A stretch of DNA of 64,000 nt from Actinomycetota bacterium (GCA_027729925.1 JAQCEB010000003.1:1-64000); one strand, 5' to 3'. Positions 25,893-34,572 are shown, counted from the stretch's first letter. Notes: generated from the letters alone by a model not told the origin. A program made the numbers and translations.

Positions 25893-26905
25893 AATATCTC
25901 CTTTAAAAGATTTGGGTTCGAAGCTTTTTTAGCAAACATCAAAGTACTGTTTCCAAATTCTTCGATTTCTTTTTTATTTACTTCTCCATAATAACCAAGT
26001 GAGTATCTTACGTAGACACCCTCCATAATCATTGCATGTTTCCAAAATGATAGTCGAATAAAATATTCGATATTTCTTAAGTCAGAATTTGTATTCTTTT
26101 CATACTCTTCTAATAGTGAATTTCTATCAATAAATCCACTAGATAGAGTTGGAGCATTAATAAATGGAGTATCAATTTCATCTAAATTGCTCCATGAAGC
26201 AATCACGGTTCCTAAATCTGCAAGTGAATCTCCAATAGTGCAAAGCTCCCAGTCTAAAATAGCTGCTACAGAATTGTTTGATATTCTAACATTATCAAGT
26301 CTGTAATCTCCATGCACAATAGAGGTTCTTAACTGAGTTGGTATATTTTCAAAAAGCATTTTTGTTGCAAGATTTAAATCTTTTAGTTCTCTAACTTTTT
26401 GTGCTTCAAGTTGTTTACTCCATCGGGACAGTTGACGTTCAATATAATTTTCATGCTTTCCTAAATTTTTCAATTCTGTTTCCTGAAATCTAAAATTATG
26501 TAATTGAGCAAGAGATTGGATAAATGAATTTGAAATTTTTACTTTTTCTTCTGAAGTAAATTTGTTTGCAACGAAGTTATCTGCAATAGTAACACCATCA
26601 ATAAACTCCATAATATAAAAATCTGAATCTGAGTGTACATTCTTATTTGTGAAAAAAATAGGTTTTGCGACAGGTATATTTGTTTTTGATAATTCTGATA
26701 TTATGTTAAATTCTCTTTGCATATTATGAGCAGATTCTAAAATTTTTCCAAAAGGTGGTCGACGCAAGACATAAGAATTACTATCGTCGAATATTTTATA
26801 GGTTATATTTGACCTTCCAACTTTGAATTGCTCATACTCAAATTCTTTCTCGATCTCAATATTTGACGAAATAAATTCTCTTAAAGAATCTGTGAAATAA
26901 TCCAT
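25889..26905 (-). CDS. aminoglycoside-phosphotransferase-fold protein, ACAD11-N-like
   Basis: A 338-residue kinase-fold protein. YVLRRPPFGKILESAHNMQREF near the N-terminus, the catalytic-loop motif IVHGDYRLDNVRIS and the metal-binding ILDWELCTIGDSLADLG are characteristic of the APH branch found beside acyl-CoA dehydrogenases. In vertebrate ACAD11 such a kinase domain is fused to an acyl-CoA dehydrogenase. Here the two are separate, divergent genes. In that family the kinase phosphorylates 4-hydroxyacyl-CoA, so a role in breaking down hydroxylated fatty acids is plausible but inferred. Drug resistance is unlikely. Confidence 0.78.
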   Translation of the reverse strand: MDYFTDSLREFISSNIEIEKEFEYEQFKVGRSNITYKIFDDSNSYVLRRPPFGKILESAHNMQREFNIISELSKTNIPVAKPIFFTNKNVHSDSDFYIMEFIDGVTIADNFVANKFTSEEKVKISNSFIQSLAQLHNFRFQETELKNLGKHENYIERQLSRWSKQLEAQKVRELKDLNLATKMLFENIPTQLRTSIVHGDYRLDNVRISNNSVAAILDWELCTIGDSLADLGTVIASWSNLDEIDTPFINAPTLSSGFIDRNSLLEEYEKNTNSDLRNIEYFIRLSFWKHAMIMEGVYVRYSLGYYGEVNKKEIEEFGNSTLMFAKKASNPNLLKEIL

Positions 26906-26963
26906 TAATAAATATCATAAGAAAAATTTATCAACCACTCAAGTAAATTGATAGAATTGAGTA

Positions 26964-28169
26964 ATGGATTTCAATTTTTCAAAAGTATCTTTAGAGTTAC
27001 AAAACAGATTGAATCAATTTTTTGATGATTATATTTTTCCTAATGAAATTGAATATGATAAACAAATTATTGAATCAGGAAATTCACTTTATATCCCGCC
27101 AATTTTGGAAGATTTAAAAAATGAAGCAAAAAATCAAAAACTTTGGAATTTATTTCTACCTAACAAAAAATATGGTCCCGGTCTTTCTAATGTTGATTAT
27201 GCACCTCTAGCAGAGAAGATGGGACAAGTATGGTGGGCTTCTGAAGTTTTTAATTGCTCTGCTCCAGACACTGGAAATATGGAAATATTAGCTGAATTTG
27301 GTACTCAAGATCAGATTGAGGAATGGTTAATACCTTTACTTAATGGAGAAATTAGATCATGTTTTGCAATGACTGAACCAGATGTTGCTTCCTCTGATGC
27401 AACAAATATTTCAAGTTCAATTGAATCTGATGGTGATAATTATGTTATAAATGGAAAAAAATGGTGGACTTCTAATGCTATTAATCCAAATGCAAAAATA
27501 TGTATATTCATGGGCGTAACAAATCCTGAAAACCCTCCACATACTAGACAAAGTCAAGTTCTAGTTCCGATGTCTAGTAAAGGAATTACTATCAAAAGAC
27601 CTATGACAGTATTTGGTTATGACGATGGATACACTGGACATCCAGAAATACTATTTGATAATGTAGTTGTTCCTAAATCTAATATTATTGGTTCTGAAGG
27701 AATGGGTTTTAAAATAGCACAAGCAAGACTAGGTCCTGGCAGAATTCACCACTGCATGAGATCTATTGGTATGGCAGAGAGAGCTTTAAAACTTATGATT
27801 CAAAGAGTTGAGAATAGAGAAACCTTTGGTTCGAAGATATCAGATCAAGGTGTTGTTCAAAATTGGATAGCAAAATCAAGAATAAAAATAGAACAAGCAA
27901 GGTTGCTAACTTTAAAAACCGCTTGGTTAATTGATACTGTTGGGAAAGAACAAGCAAAAATTGAAATTTCAGCAATTAAAGTTGCAGTAGTAGAAGCAGC
28001 CTCATATGTAATTGATAAAGCAATTCAAGCTCATGGCGCAATGGGAGTTTCACAGGATACTCCACTTGCTAGAATGGCAGCTGGTGCAAGAGTTCTAAGA
28101 ATTGCAGATGGACCAGACGAAGTGCATTTAAGATCAATAGCTAAAAGAGAAATTAACAAATATAGATGA
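26964..28169 (+). CDS. acyl-CoA dehydrogenase, ACAD11-like
   Basis: A 401-residue FAD flavoenzyme. The FAD-contacting segment CFAMTEPDVASSDATN, then NGKKWWTSNA, the R-rich GPGRIHHCMRSIGMAERAL, and the C-terminal IQAHGAMGVSQDTPLARM are the signature of the ACAD10/11 group rather than of short-chain enzymes. It lies divergent from the phosphotransferase-like gene and overlaps the hydroxyacyl-CoA dehydrogenase gene by 4 bases (ATGA). It is distinct from the other acyl-CoA dehydrogenase in the window, so the cell has at least two for different substrates. Confidence 0.88.
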   Translation: MDFNFSKVSLELQNRLNQFFDDYIFPNEIEYDKQIIESGNSLYIPPILEDLKNEAKNQKLWNLFLPNKKYGPGLSNVDYAPLAEKMGQVWWASEVFNCSAPDTGNMEILAEFGTQDQIEEWLIPLLNGEIRSCFAMTEPDVASSDATNISSSIESDGDNYVINGKKWWTSNAINPNAKICIFMGVTNPENPPHTRQSQVLVPMSSKGITIKRPMTVFGYDDGYTGHPEILFDNVVVPKSNIIGSEGMGFKIAQARLGPGRIHHCMRSIGMAERALKLMIQRVENRETFGSKISDQGVVQNWIAKSRIKIEQARLLTLKTAWLIDTVGKEQAKIEISAIKVAVVEAASYVIDKAIQAHGAMGVSQDTPLARMAAGARVLRIADGPDEVHLRSIAKREINKYR

Positions 28170-29026
28170 TAGAAAAAATATTTGTTATTGGTGGTGGACA
28201 AATGGGAAGCCAAATAGCAGCGTTATCAGCAATTGCTGGTTATGAAACATCTATTTTTGACAGTGATGTAGAGAACCTAAAAAATAAAATAAAATTTTCA
28301 GATCAAAATATTAAAAATTTGGTTTCTAAGCACAAATTTTCTGAAGAACAATATGATTCTTTTCAGAAAAATTTAAAAATTGTGGAAAACATTGAGGAAC
28401 CTTTAAACGAAACTACTTTCCTGATAGAAGCTGTAGTAGAAAAATACGAAGTTAAAAATGAGATTTTTAAAAATATTTCTAAAAAATTAGACAAATCAGT
28501 TGTTATAGCATCAAACAGCTCTTTTTTACCTGCTTCAGAATTATCAATTGATTGCGATTATCCCGAAAGATTTATCAATATGCATTTCTTCTATCCACCA
28601 TTACGAATGGATTTAATTGAAATTTCATATCCATCTAATTTTTCAAAAGAAATCTTAGAAAGAACTGTCAAAGTTAGTAAAAATATGGGAAGAACAGTAG
28701 TTGTTTTAAAAAAAGAAACCCCAGGATTTATAGTAAATAGAATGCTATCCGCACTTATTGATGAGGCTTATCAACTTTATGATGAAGGAATTGCAGATTT
28801 TGAAGATATCGATATTGCAATTAAAAAAGGTTTGAATCATCCACTTGGTCCTTTTGAATTGTCCGATTATTCAGGTTTAGATATTTACTATTATTCAAAA
28901 TTAAAACAATTTAATGAAACTCAAAAAGAGAAAGACAGACCTAAAACTTTTATAGAAGAAAAAGTTAAGAAAGGTGAGTTAGGTGTTAAGACCGGTAAAG
29001 GTTTTTATGACTACAAGAATGACTAA
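28166..29026 (+). CDS. 3-hydroxyacyl-CoA dehydrogenase
   Basis: A 286-residue NAD-dependent enzyme of the HBDH/FadB2 type: the GGGQMGSQIAAL dinucleotide motif near the N-terminus, EAVVEKYEVK, SNSSFLPASEL, the catalytic His in NMHFFYPPLRMDLIEI, TPGFIVNRMLSALIDEA in the dimer domain, and KTGKGFYDY at the C-terminus. It oxidises 3-hydroxyacyl-CoA to 3-ketoacyl-CoA. Together with the MFE-2-like SDR this gives two enzymes for the same chemical step. The gene overlaps the upstream acyl-CoA dehydrogenase by 4 bases, and its end overlaps the convergent flavin-fold gene by 4. Confidence 0.88.
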   Translation: MIEKIFVIGGGQMGSQIAALSAIAGYETSIFDSDVENLKNKIKFSDQNIKNLVSKHKFSEEQYDSFQKNLKIVENIEEPLNETTFLIEAVVEKYEVKNEIFKNISKKLDKSVVIASNSSFLPASELSIDCDYPERFINMHFFYPPLRMDLIEISYPSNFSKEILERTVKVSKNMGRTVVVLKKETPGFIVNRMLSALIDEAYQLYDEGIADFEDIDIAIKKGLNHPLGPFELSDYSGLDIYYYSKLKQFNETQKEKDRPKTFIEEKVKKGELGVKTGKGFYDYKND

Positions 29027-29433
29027 TTAAAATCATCATCTTTAAGATTAAACTGAACTTCTTTTTCTGGTTTAATGACTAATACTACTCTTTCTGTTTG
29101 AATTTCAAAAGGATATGGCTTATTCCAATACTTTTCTGATAACTTATCTATATTTGCTCTTGCTTCTGAGCCTCTTATTTCATCAATTATTTTTCCCCTG
29201 ACTTCAACAAATTTAAATGGATTATCATGTTTCCAAATCATTACAGTGACTCTTGGGTCAAGTTTTGTATTCTTGTACTTTATTCTGTGAATTTCAGTAT
29301 TAATCAAAATGTTTTGGCCATCTGTATCAACCCACATCACATGAGTTTGTGGTGTGCCATTTGTAAATAATGTAGTAAAAGCACAGTAATTTGGTTCACC
29401 TGCCATAAGTATTGTTTTGTTGTCTAGTTTCAT
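29023..29433 (-). CDS. PPOX-class F420/FMN-dependent oxidoreductase
   Basis: A 136-residue split-beta-barrel protein of the pyridoxamine-phosphate-oxidase-like superfamily, closest by motif to the F420-dependent TIGR03618 group: YCAFTTLFTNGTPQTHVMWV near the N-terminus, INTEIHRIKYKN, DPRVTVMIW and FVEVRGKIIDE. Such proteins use reduced F420 or FMN to reduce varied substrates. The presence of F420-precursor genes at the window's end makes F420 plausible. The substrate is unknown. It is transcribed alone and divergent from dtd. Confidence 0.72.
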   Translation of the reverse strand: MKLDNKTILMAGEPNYCAFTTLFTNGTPQTHVMWVDTDGQNILINTEIHRIKYKNTKLDPRVTVMIWKHDNPFKFVEVRGKIIDEIRGSEARANIDKLSEKYWNKPYPFEIQTERVVLVIKPEKEVQFNLKDDDFN

Positions 29434-29450
29434 GTGTTAAATTATAGTTT

Positions 29451-29912
29451 ATGAAAGTAGTTTTACAGAGAGTGAAAAGTGCATTTGTTGAAGTTGAAAA
29501 TAAAACTATTTCTGAAATTAACAGAGGTTATCTAACTTTTTGGGGTATCGAGGAAAATGATACAACTGAAGACTATGAAGCATTGATAAAAAAAATTTTG
29601 AACCTAAGAATATTTTCAGATAATGATGGAAAAATGAATAAATCGATACTCGATGTAGAAGGAGAAATTTTAGTAGTTAGTCAATTTACTCTTGCAGCTA
29701 GTTATATAAAAGGTAACAGACCTTCATTTATTAAAGCAAAAAATCCTCAAGAAGCTGACAAAATGATCAGAGAAATTATTAATGAATTTTCGAAAAATAT
29801 TACTACAAAACAAGGAAGCTTTGGAGCTTCAATGCAAGTTGGGTTAGTTAATGACGGCCCAGTAACATTTATTTTATCTTCAATCAATGGAAAGTTAGAA
29901 GAAATAAATTAG
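29451..29912 (+). CDS. dtd: D-aminoacyl-tRNA deacylase
   Basis: DTD removes D-amino acids (and glycine) wrongly attached to tRNA. The 153-residue protein starts with the classical MKVVLQRVKSAFVEV, contains the active-site motif VVSQFTLAAS with the catalytic Thr, and has the second active-site motif as LVNDGPVTFIL, where the usual NxGPVT is kept. Length is normal for a dimeric DTD. It is a monocistronic gene whose end overlaps the Rad52-like gene on the other strand. Confidence 0.93.
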   Translation: MKVVLQRVKSAFVEVENKTISEINRGYLTFWGIEENDTTEDYEALIKKILNLRIFSDNDGKMNKSILDVEGEILVVSQFTLAASYIKGNRPSFIKAKNPQEADKMIREIINEFSKNITTKQGSFGASMQVGLVNDGPVTFILSSINGKLEEIN

Positions 29913-30337
29913 GCAGATTGTAAATCTATTTTTTTAATATAACTTTTTTTTTCTAATTTTTTGTCCAAATAGTATTCTTCCCCAGCCCACAAATGCAAAC
30001 CCAATCCTAATTTCATTGCACATCTTTTGAAGGAATCAGACTCAGCATGTTTTGCATTAGATCCATCGGTACCTTGATCATGTTCTACATCCCCAATCGA
30101 AGTAACGGTTACAAGCTTACCGTCAATGTCTACTGTTAATTTACCAAAGCAACCTACAACTTTACCAGAAGATTCTTGTCTTATTAGTTCAACAACTTCC
30201 CAATTAAATGGTCCACAAACCTCTAATAATCTTTGAGTTATAACTGGGTGTGGAACATAGTCTCCAAATTTTCCTTTAGGAGCTTTTTTTATCCATTCTT
30301 TAGGAAATTTTCTAGATAGTTCATACAATTGTTTCAT
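29909..30337 (-). CDS. Rad52-like single-strand annealing protein (small)
   Basis: A 142-residue soluble protein. DYVPHPVITQRLLEVCGPFNWEV-type text (residues about 26-48) is followed by GKLTVDIDGKLVTVTSIGDVE and by AESDSFKRCAMKLGLGLHLW. The last segment resembles the Rad52 motif in which an acidic residue, an Ala/Ser pair and a Lys-Arg precede a Gly-Leu-Gly-containing helix. Bacterial and phage relatives anneal single-stranded DNA. The assignment is by motif only and moderately sure. It is the last gene of a three-gene minus-strand operon and overlaps the preceding gene by 4 bases. Confidence 0.6.
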   Translation of the reverse strand: MKQLYELSRKFPKEWIKKAPKGKFGDYVPHPVITQRLLEVCGPFNWEVVELIRQESSGKVVGCFGKLTVDIDGKLVTVTSIGDVEHDQGTDGSNAKHAESDSFKRCAMKLGLGLHLWAGEEYYLDKKLEKKSYIKKIDLQSA

Positions 30338-30855
30338 TTTTTTCTCTCCATTTCTCCTAATTCAATTGCCCATCGAGGTGCAGTTGAATTATCAGTATTA
30401 ATAACTTGAAGCTTTGGTGCTTCATCCCATACTTTTTCAATAAAGGTATCTCGTGCTAGTTGTTGATCCATACCTTTTTTTTTAGCAACAGCATCTAAAC
30501 CTCTCAGCTTTGGCACAAATGTTTCACCACATATTGCTGATAGATTTTCTATCTCATCTTCTGAAAGTTTTTTATTCGTTGCCCAGTCGAGTAATTTTTT
30601 AATATCCATAGTTTTTGATTTGTATCCTTTTGAAAAAGTAAATACTGAGTTTGAAATTTTAATTGAACCATTTTCCTCAACATCAGTAGCAATTTTACTG
30701 TCTACAAACTTGTTTATTCTAGTTGTATTATCCTTTGCATTTATTGAAACACCTCTAGCAACAAATAACTCTTTAGGATTATTTAAGCTACCAAGCTCAG
30801 TATTTTCTAGATTGTCTACATTAGATTTTGCAATATCCCAAATAATATCTTTCAA
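30334..30855 (-). CDS. conserved-looking protein of unknown function, Rad52-operon partner
   Basis: A 173-residue hydrophilic protein that I do not recognise. It has no signal peptide, membrane helix or cysteine cluster. The middle (DIKKLLDWATNKKLSEDEIENL) and later KLRGLDAVAKKKGMDQQLARD look helical. The TTG start is supported by AAGGAG seven bases upstream. Because its end overlaps the Rad52-like gene and it follows a tiny Cys/His-containing gene, it is probably an accessory factor in the same DNA-related process, but this is inferred from the operon only. Confidence 0.55.
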   Translation of the reverse strand: MKDIIWDIAKSNVDNLENTELGSLNNPKELFVARGVSINAKDNTTRINKFVDSKIATDVEENGSIKISNSVFTFSKGYKSKTMDIKKLLDWATNKKLSEDEIENLSAICGETFVPKLRGLDAVAKKKGMDQQLARDTFIEKVWDEAPKLQVINTDNSTAPRWAIELGEMERKK

Positions 30856-30869
30856 CTTATTCTCCTTTT

Positions 30870-30986
30870 TTAGGCTGCTTCATCATATATTCTATGACAA
30901 TTACAACTATCGCTATGATTTTCACATATAAAGTATGCTCTAAGACCTGCTGCTTCTAATTTTTTTAATAATTCAATTTCTTTCAT
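30870..30986 (-). CDS. 38-residue Cys/His-containing small protein
   Basis: A short open frame starting with ATG at 30986 and ending 14 bases before the next gene. It encodes a Lys/Glu/Leu helix followed by a C-terminal FICENHSDSCNCHRIYDEAA. Three cysteines and two histidines within eleven residues could bind a metal. It shares a transcript with the two genes downstream. Their ribosome-binding site lies right after its stop. The reading frame is short, so it could be non-coding, but the clean Cys/His pattern and position support a real gene. Confidence 0.45.
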   Translation of the reverse strand: MKEIELLKKLEAAGLRAYFICENHSDSCNCHRIYDEAA

Positions 30987-31066
30987 ATTTAAAATTTACA
31001 GTTTAGGTATGACAAAATATTTAAAAATTTTCCAATTTCAATTAAATATTTAGATAATATTGAAAT

Positions 31067-32332
31067 GTGATAGTTGAAAACAATCTATTTGACTCTCAAA
31101 TGTATAAAGAAGTTATAAAACAATATGAGGGTGTTGCAGATTTAATAAATTTAGATCCAAATATAAGAGAAAGACTTAAGCTTCCACAAAGATCATTAGT
31201 AGTAACATTTCCATTTAGACGAGATGAATATGATGAAGTTGAGACAGTAGTCGGATATAGAGTTCAACATGTTCTTTCTATGGGTCCAACTAAAGGAGGT
31301 ATTAGATATTCTCCGGATGTTAATTTAGGAGAGGTCACAGCACTTGCTATTCTAATGTCTTGGAAGTCAGCAATTGTTGGTTTGCCGTATGGCGGTGCCA
31401 AGGGTGGAGTAGCAATAGACCCTAATCCATTAACAAGAGCAGAAAAACAAAGAGTTACAAGAAGATATACAGCTGAACTTATACCAATTATTGGTGTAAA
31501 TAAAGACATTCCAGCACCTGATTTAGGCACCGATGAACAAACTATGGCTTGGATAATGGATACCTATAGTAATTTTGTTGGTTATGCTACACCGGGTATA
31601 GTTACTGGTAAACCTGCATCAATAGGAGGATCGGTTACAAGGAAAGAATCAACAGGTCGCGGTGCTGTTGCAGTTGGTGTTGCAGCAATGGAGAAAATTG
31701 GTAAAACTATTAAAAACTCTAAAGTAGTTGTTCAAGGTTTCGGAAATGTTGGTAGATATGCTGCAATGGCGGCGTACGAGCAAGGTGCGAAAGTTATTGC
31801 AGTTAATGATGTAGATGGTTCGATAATTAATGAAAAAGGCATAAATATTCCTGAGCTTTTTAAATATACTTCAAATAATGTTTCTGTAAATGGATTTCCT
31901 GGTGCAGAAAAACTTAATGAAAGTATTTTGGAGATTGACTGTGATGTTTTGATACCAGCTGCTGTAGGTGGAGTAATAACTTCAAGCAATGCTTCAAAAA
32001 TAAAAGCAAAAGTATTAATAGAGGGAGCTAACTCTCCAACAACACTTAACGCAGATAAAATACTAAGAGAGAATGGAGTATTGATTATTCCTGATATTCT
32101 TGCAAACGCAGGAGGCATCACAGCTAGTTATTTTGAATGGGTTCAAAATACTCAAAATTATCTATGGAAAGAAGCTGAGTTGTATGAAAAACTTATTGAT
32201 GTAATGCTTACAGCTTTTGAAGAGATTTGGACTATTTCTGAAAAACAAAACTGTGATTTAAGAACCGCTGCTTTGATTAAAGGAATCAAAAGAGTAGCTG
32301 CAGCAAAATTAACTAGAGGTTTGTTTCCTTAA
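31067..32332 (+). CDS. gdhA: glutamate dehydrogenase (Glu/Leu/Phe/Val dehydrogenase family)
   Basis: A 421-residue hexameric-type enzyme that interconverts glutamate and 2-oxoglutarate plus ammonia. KGGIRYSPDVNLGEVTALA, the catalytic-lysine segment PYGGAKGGVAIDP, KDIPAPDLGTDEQTMAWIMD with the catalytic Asp, and the Rossmann motif VVQGFGNVGRYAA are all present. The length and motifs fit the NAD-type small GDH. The start is GTG with no ribosome-binding site, after an A/T-rich gap. Its end overlaps the convergent RecB-like gene by 24 bases, a long overlap that makes antisense effects possible. Confidence 0.92.
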   Translation: MIVENNLFDSQMYKEVIKQYEGVADLINLDPNIRERLKLPQRSLVVTFPFRRDEYDEVETVVGYRVQHVLSMGPTKGGIRYSPDVNLGEVTALAILMSWKSAIVGLPYGGAKGGVAIDPNPLTRAEKQRVTRRYTAELIPIIGVNKDIPAPDLGTDEQTMAWIMDTYSNFVGYATPGIVTGKPASIGGSVTRKESTGRGAVAVGVAAMEKIGKTIKNSKVVVQGFGNVGRYAAMAAYEQGAKVIAVNDVDGSIINEKGINIPELFKYTSNNVSVNGFPGAEKLNESILEIDCDVLIPAAVGGVITSSNASKIKAKVLIEGANSPTTLNADKILRENGVLIIPDILANAGGITASYFEWVQNTQNYLWKEAELYEKLIDVMLTAFEEIWTISEKQNCDLRTAALIKGIKRVAAAKLTRGLFP

Positions 32333-33292
32333 TAAATTTTCTATATTTTCTAAAATTTTATCTTTTTCAATTTTTAATCTTGCAATATCTTTTTTCAATT
32401 TTTCTAAGTCAGTTTTAGCAATTGGCGAATCACTTGGAATATCATTTGGTTTAGAAATTAATTCGTATGCTTCTATAGTTTCTTCATAATCTTCAATCTG
32501 AATATTTATTTCTTGTAAATGTGAAGTATCAGGTGCATCAGGATTAAAAATAGGACATATGGGTTTGTAGTAACACCAGTCACACAGAGTATTTTTTATA
32601 GGTGGAAACTCATTATTTTGAAAAGCAATTTTAATATTGTTCCATATTTCAAGTATTTCTTCTTTGGCTAAATTGAGCATTTCTTCATCAATTTTTAATG
32701 TATGTATAGTTGAATTTTGAAGATAAATTAATTTAAGCTCCACAGGCATTTCACCGGTTTCTTCTTTTATTAATAAAGCATATAGTTTTAAAGCAAAAAA
32801 TCGTGGCTCTTTATATTTAGCTAATGGCGCTTTTCCACTTTTATAATCGACAATTATTAATTCTCCATTTTCATTTCTATCCATTCTGTCGAGAATGCCT
32901 CTTAAATTTAAATCTTCAATACTTCCTCTCACCCAACGTTCTCTTTCTATTGGTTCAAATATTTTAGGATCTTCAATATTCATGTAATTATTGAGCAACT
33001 TTAAACCATCAAGTCCCCATTCTCTTTCTTCTTCAATACTTGAAAATAAATTATGATGTTCATCGTTATTTCTTACTTTTGTCCATGCATTTCTGAATAA
33101 ATCATGAAGTTTTTCAGTTGTTCTCTCATTATTAGGTAGGTCAAACAAATCTTCCAATGCTTGATGTACCGTTGTGCCTTTTGCTTGAACTTCATTTGTT
33201 GGTTCTATTATTTTGTCAATATTTGCATATTTAAATTGTTTTGGACAAGTTTTAAACTGAGAAGCTCTTGATGGTGATAAGTTCTTTATCAT
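32309..33292 (-). CDS. RecB-like PD-(D/E)XK nuclease with a C-terminal Fe-S cysteine cluster
   Basis: A 327-residue nuclease of the RecB/Cas4-like superfamily. The N-terminal SPSRASQFKTCPKQFKY supplies one cysteine, GTTVHQALEDLF holds the conserved His, GILDRMDRNENGELIIVDYKSGK gives the metal-binding D...DYK catalytic motif, and CDWCYYKPIC gives three more cysteines. Four cysteines in this arrangement ligate a 4Fe-4S cluster in RecB-like and AddB-like nucleases. A charged coiled coil forms the last 50 residues. It resembles the stand-alone actinobacterial RecB-family exonucleases. The partner helicase is not in the window. Confidence 0.85.
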   Translation of the reverse strand: MIKNLSPSRASQFKTCPKQFKYANIDKIIEPTNEVQAKGTTVHQALEDLFDLPNNERTTEKLHDLFRNAWTKVRNNDEHHNLFSSIEEEREWGLDGLKLLNNYMNIEDPKIFEPIERERWVRGSIEDLNLRGILDRMDRNENGELIIVDYKSGKAPLAKYKEPRFFALKLYALLIKEETGEMPVELKLIYLQNSTIHTLKIDEEMLNLAKEEILEIWNNIKIAFQNNEFPPIKNTLCDWCYYKPICPIFNPDAPDTSHLQEINIQIEDYEETIEAYELISKPNDIPSDSPIAKTDLEKLKKDIARLKIEKDKILENIENLLRKQTSS

Positions 33293-33337
33293 ATTACAAC
33301 TATAACTTCTTAAATATTAAAAATGTACAATAGAGAT

Positions 33338-33451
33338 ATGACTAAATTTTTAAAAATTTTACAAATTATTGGAATTTTAACTTTTGTCTTATATTTTGTA
33401 GCAGGTATTTTGTACAACTCTTTCAGTTGGTTTAATTATTTATTCAATTAA
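33338..33451 (+). CDS. 37-residue single-pass membrane protein candidate
   Basis: An ATG-started frame in the roughly 200-base gap before the inositol-phosphate synthase gene. It encodes a basic MTKFLK start, a hydrophobic helix of about 20 residues (ILQIIGILTFVLYFVAGILY) and an aromatic tail. AGAGAT lies upstream as a weak ribosome-binding site. It looks like a one-helix membrane peptide of unknown role. A random A/T-rich hydrophobic frame cannot be excluded. Confidence 0.4.
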   Translation: MTKFLKILQIIGILTFVLYFVAGILYNSFSWFNYLFN

Positions 33452-33495
33452 ACATCATTTTTTTTATAAATTGAGAGTTTGCTAAAGTAATACTG

Positions 33496-34572
33496 GTGAA
33501 TAAGCAAAAAATAAAAGTAGCGATTCTAGGAGTTGGCAATTGTGCGAGCTCATTTGTACAAGGAATTCATTACTATTCAAATTCTGATTCAGAAGATGGT
33601 TTAATATCTGATGTAATTGGAGGTTATAAAGTTTCAGATATTGATGTTGTCGCAGCATACGATATAAATACTACAAAAGTTGGCAAAGACTTGAGTGAAG
33701 CAATTTTTGCTGAACCTAATAATACTCTTAAGTTTTCAGATGTACCAAAAACAGGCATCATAGTTGAACCGGGTGTTGTTAACGATGGTATTGGAAAATT
33801 TGTTAAGGATATTATAAATCCTGTTTCTGATTCAGCTGACTTTGAAACTTCATTAAAAAATTCTGGAGCAGAGATTTTAATCAACCTTTTACCTGTTGGT
33901 TCAGATGAAGCTACAAAGTTTTATGCTCAATGTGCTATAAACGCAAAAGTTGGGTTTATAAATTGCATACCTGTTTATATTGCTAGGGATGAAAATTGGT
34001 TTAACAAGTTTAAAAGCAATAATGTTCCTCTAATTGGTGATGATATTAAAAGTCAAGTTGGTGCAACTATAGTTCATAGAGTTTTAGCACAGCTTTTCTC
34101 TGATAGAGGAGTACAACTTAAAAACACTTATCAATTAAACGTTGGTGGAAATATGGATTTTTTAAATATGTTAGAAGAAGAAAGATTAGAGACTAAAAGA
34201 AGTAGTAAAACCTCATCTGTAACTTCAGTAGCTAATAAAGGAAAAGGTATTGAAGCAGATCATGTTCGAATTGGACCATCAGATTATGTTAAGTGGTTAG
34301 AAGACAGAAAGAAAGCTTTTATTAGATTAGAAGGTTCTGCTTTTGGCGGAGCTCCATTGAATATTGAAGTTCAACTGGAAGTATGGGATTCTCCAAATAG
34401 TGCAGGCGTAACAATTGATGCAGTAAGGTATATGAAGTTTTTTAAAGATAAAGAAGATTTAGATTCGCTCGATTTAGTTTCTGCTTGGTTAATGAAAGCT
34501 CCACATAGCCCACACCAAGATAGCGATGTTTTAAATCAATTACATGAATTAACCCACAAAGAAATAAATTAA
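33496..34572 (+). CDS. ino1: inositol-3-phosphate synthase (actinobacterial type)
   Basis: This enzyme isomerises glucose-6-phosphate to 1D-myo-inositol-3-phosphate using NAD as an internal redox cofactor. It is the first step to phosphatidylinositol and mycothiol in actinobacteria. The 358-residue length is the short prokaryotic form. Motifs are VAILGVGNCASSFVQG (NAD binding), the NLLPVGSDEATKFYAQ segment, PLIGDDIKSQVGATIVHR and LNVGGNMDFLNML, with the active-site lysines among them. The start is GTG. It is a strong taxonomic pointer to Actinobacteria. It converges with a 4-base overlap on the class III aminotransferase gene. Confidence 0.92.
   Translation: MNKQKIKVAILGVGNCASSFVQGIHYYSNSDSEDGLISDVIGGYKVSDIDVVAAYDINTTKVGKDLSEAIFAEPNNTLKFSDVPKTGIIVEPGVVNDGIGKFVKDIINPVSDSADFETSLKNSGAEILINLLPVGSDEATKFYAQCAINAKVGFINCIPVYIARDENWFNKFKSNNVPLIGDDIKSQVGATIVHRVLAQLFSDRGVQLKNTYQLNVGGNMDFLNMLEEERLETKRSSKTSSVTSVANKGKGIEADHVRIGPSDYVKWLEDRKKAFIRLEGSAFGGAPLNIEVQLEVWDSPNSAGVTIDAVRYMKFFKDKEDLDSLDLVSAWLMKAPHSPHQDSDVLNQLHELTHKEIN

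Noticed and set aside
25889..26905. Antibiotic-resistance aminoglycoside phosphotransferase
   Set aside because: The protein clusters by motif and position with acyl-CoA dehydrogenase-linked kinases in a fatty-acid locus and not with resistance genes.
26937..26962. ACTCAA/TTGAGT repeat between the ACAD11-like genes
   Set aside because: Only 6-bp arms with a 13-base spacer, which is expected by chance in this sequence.
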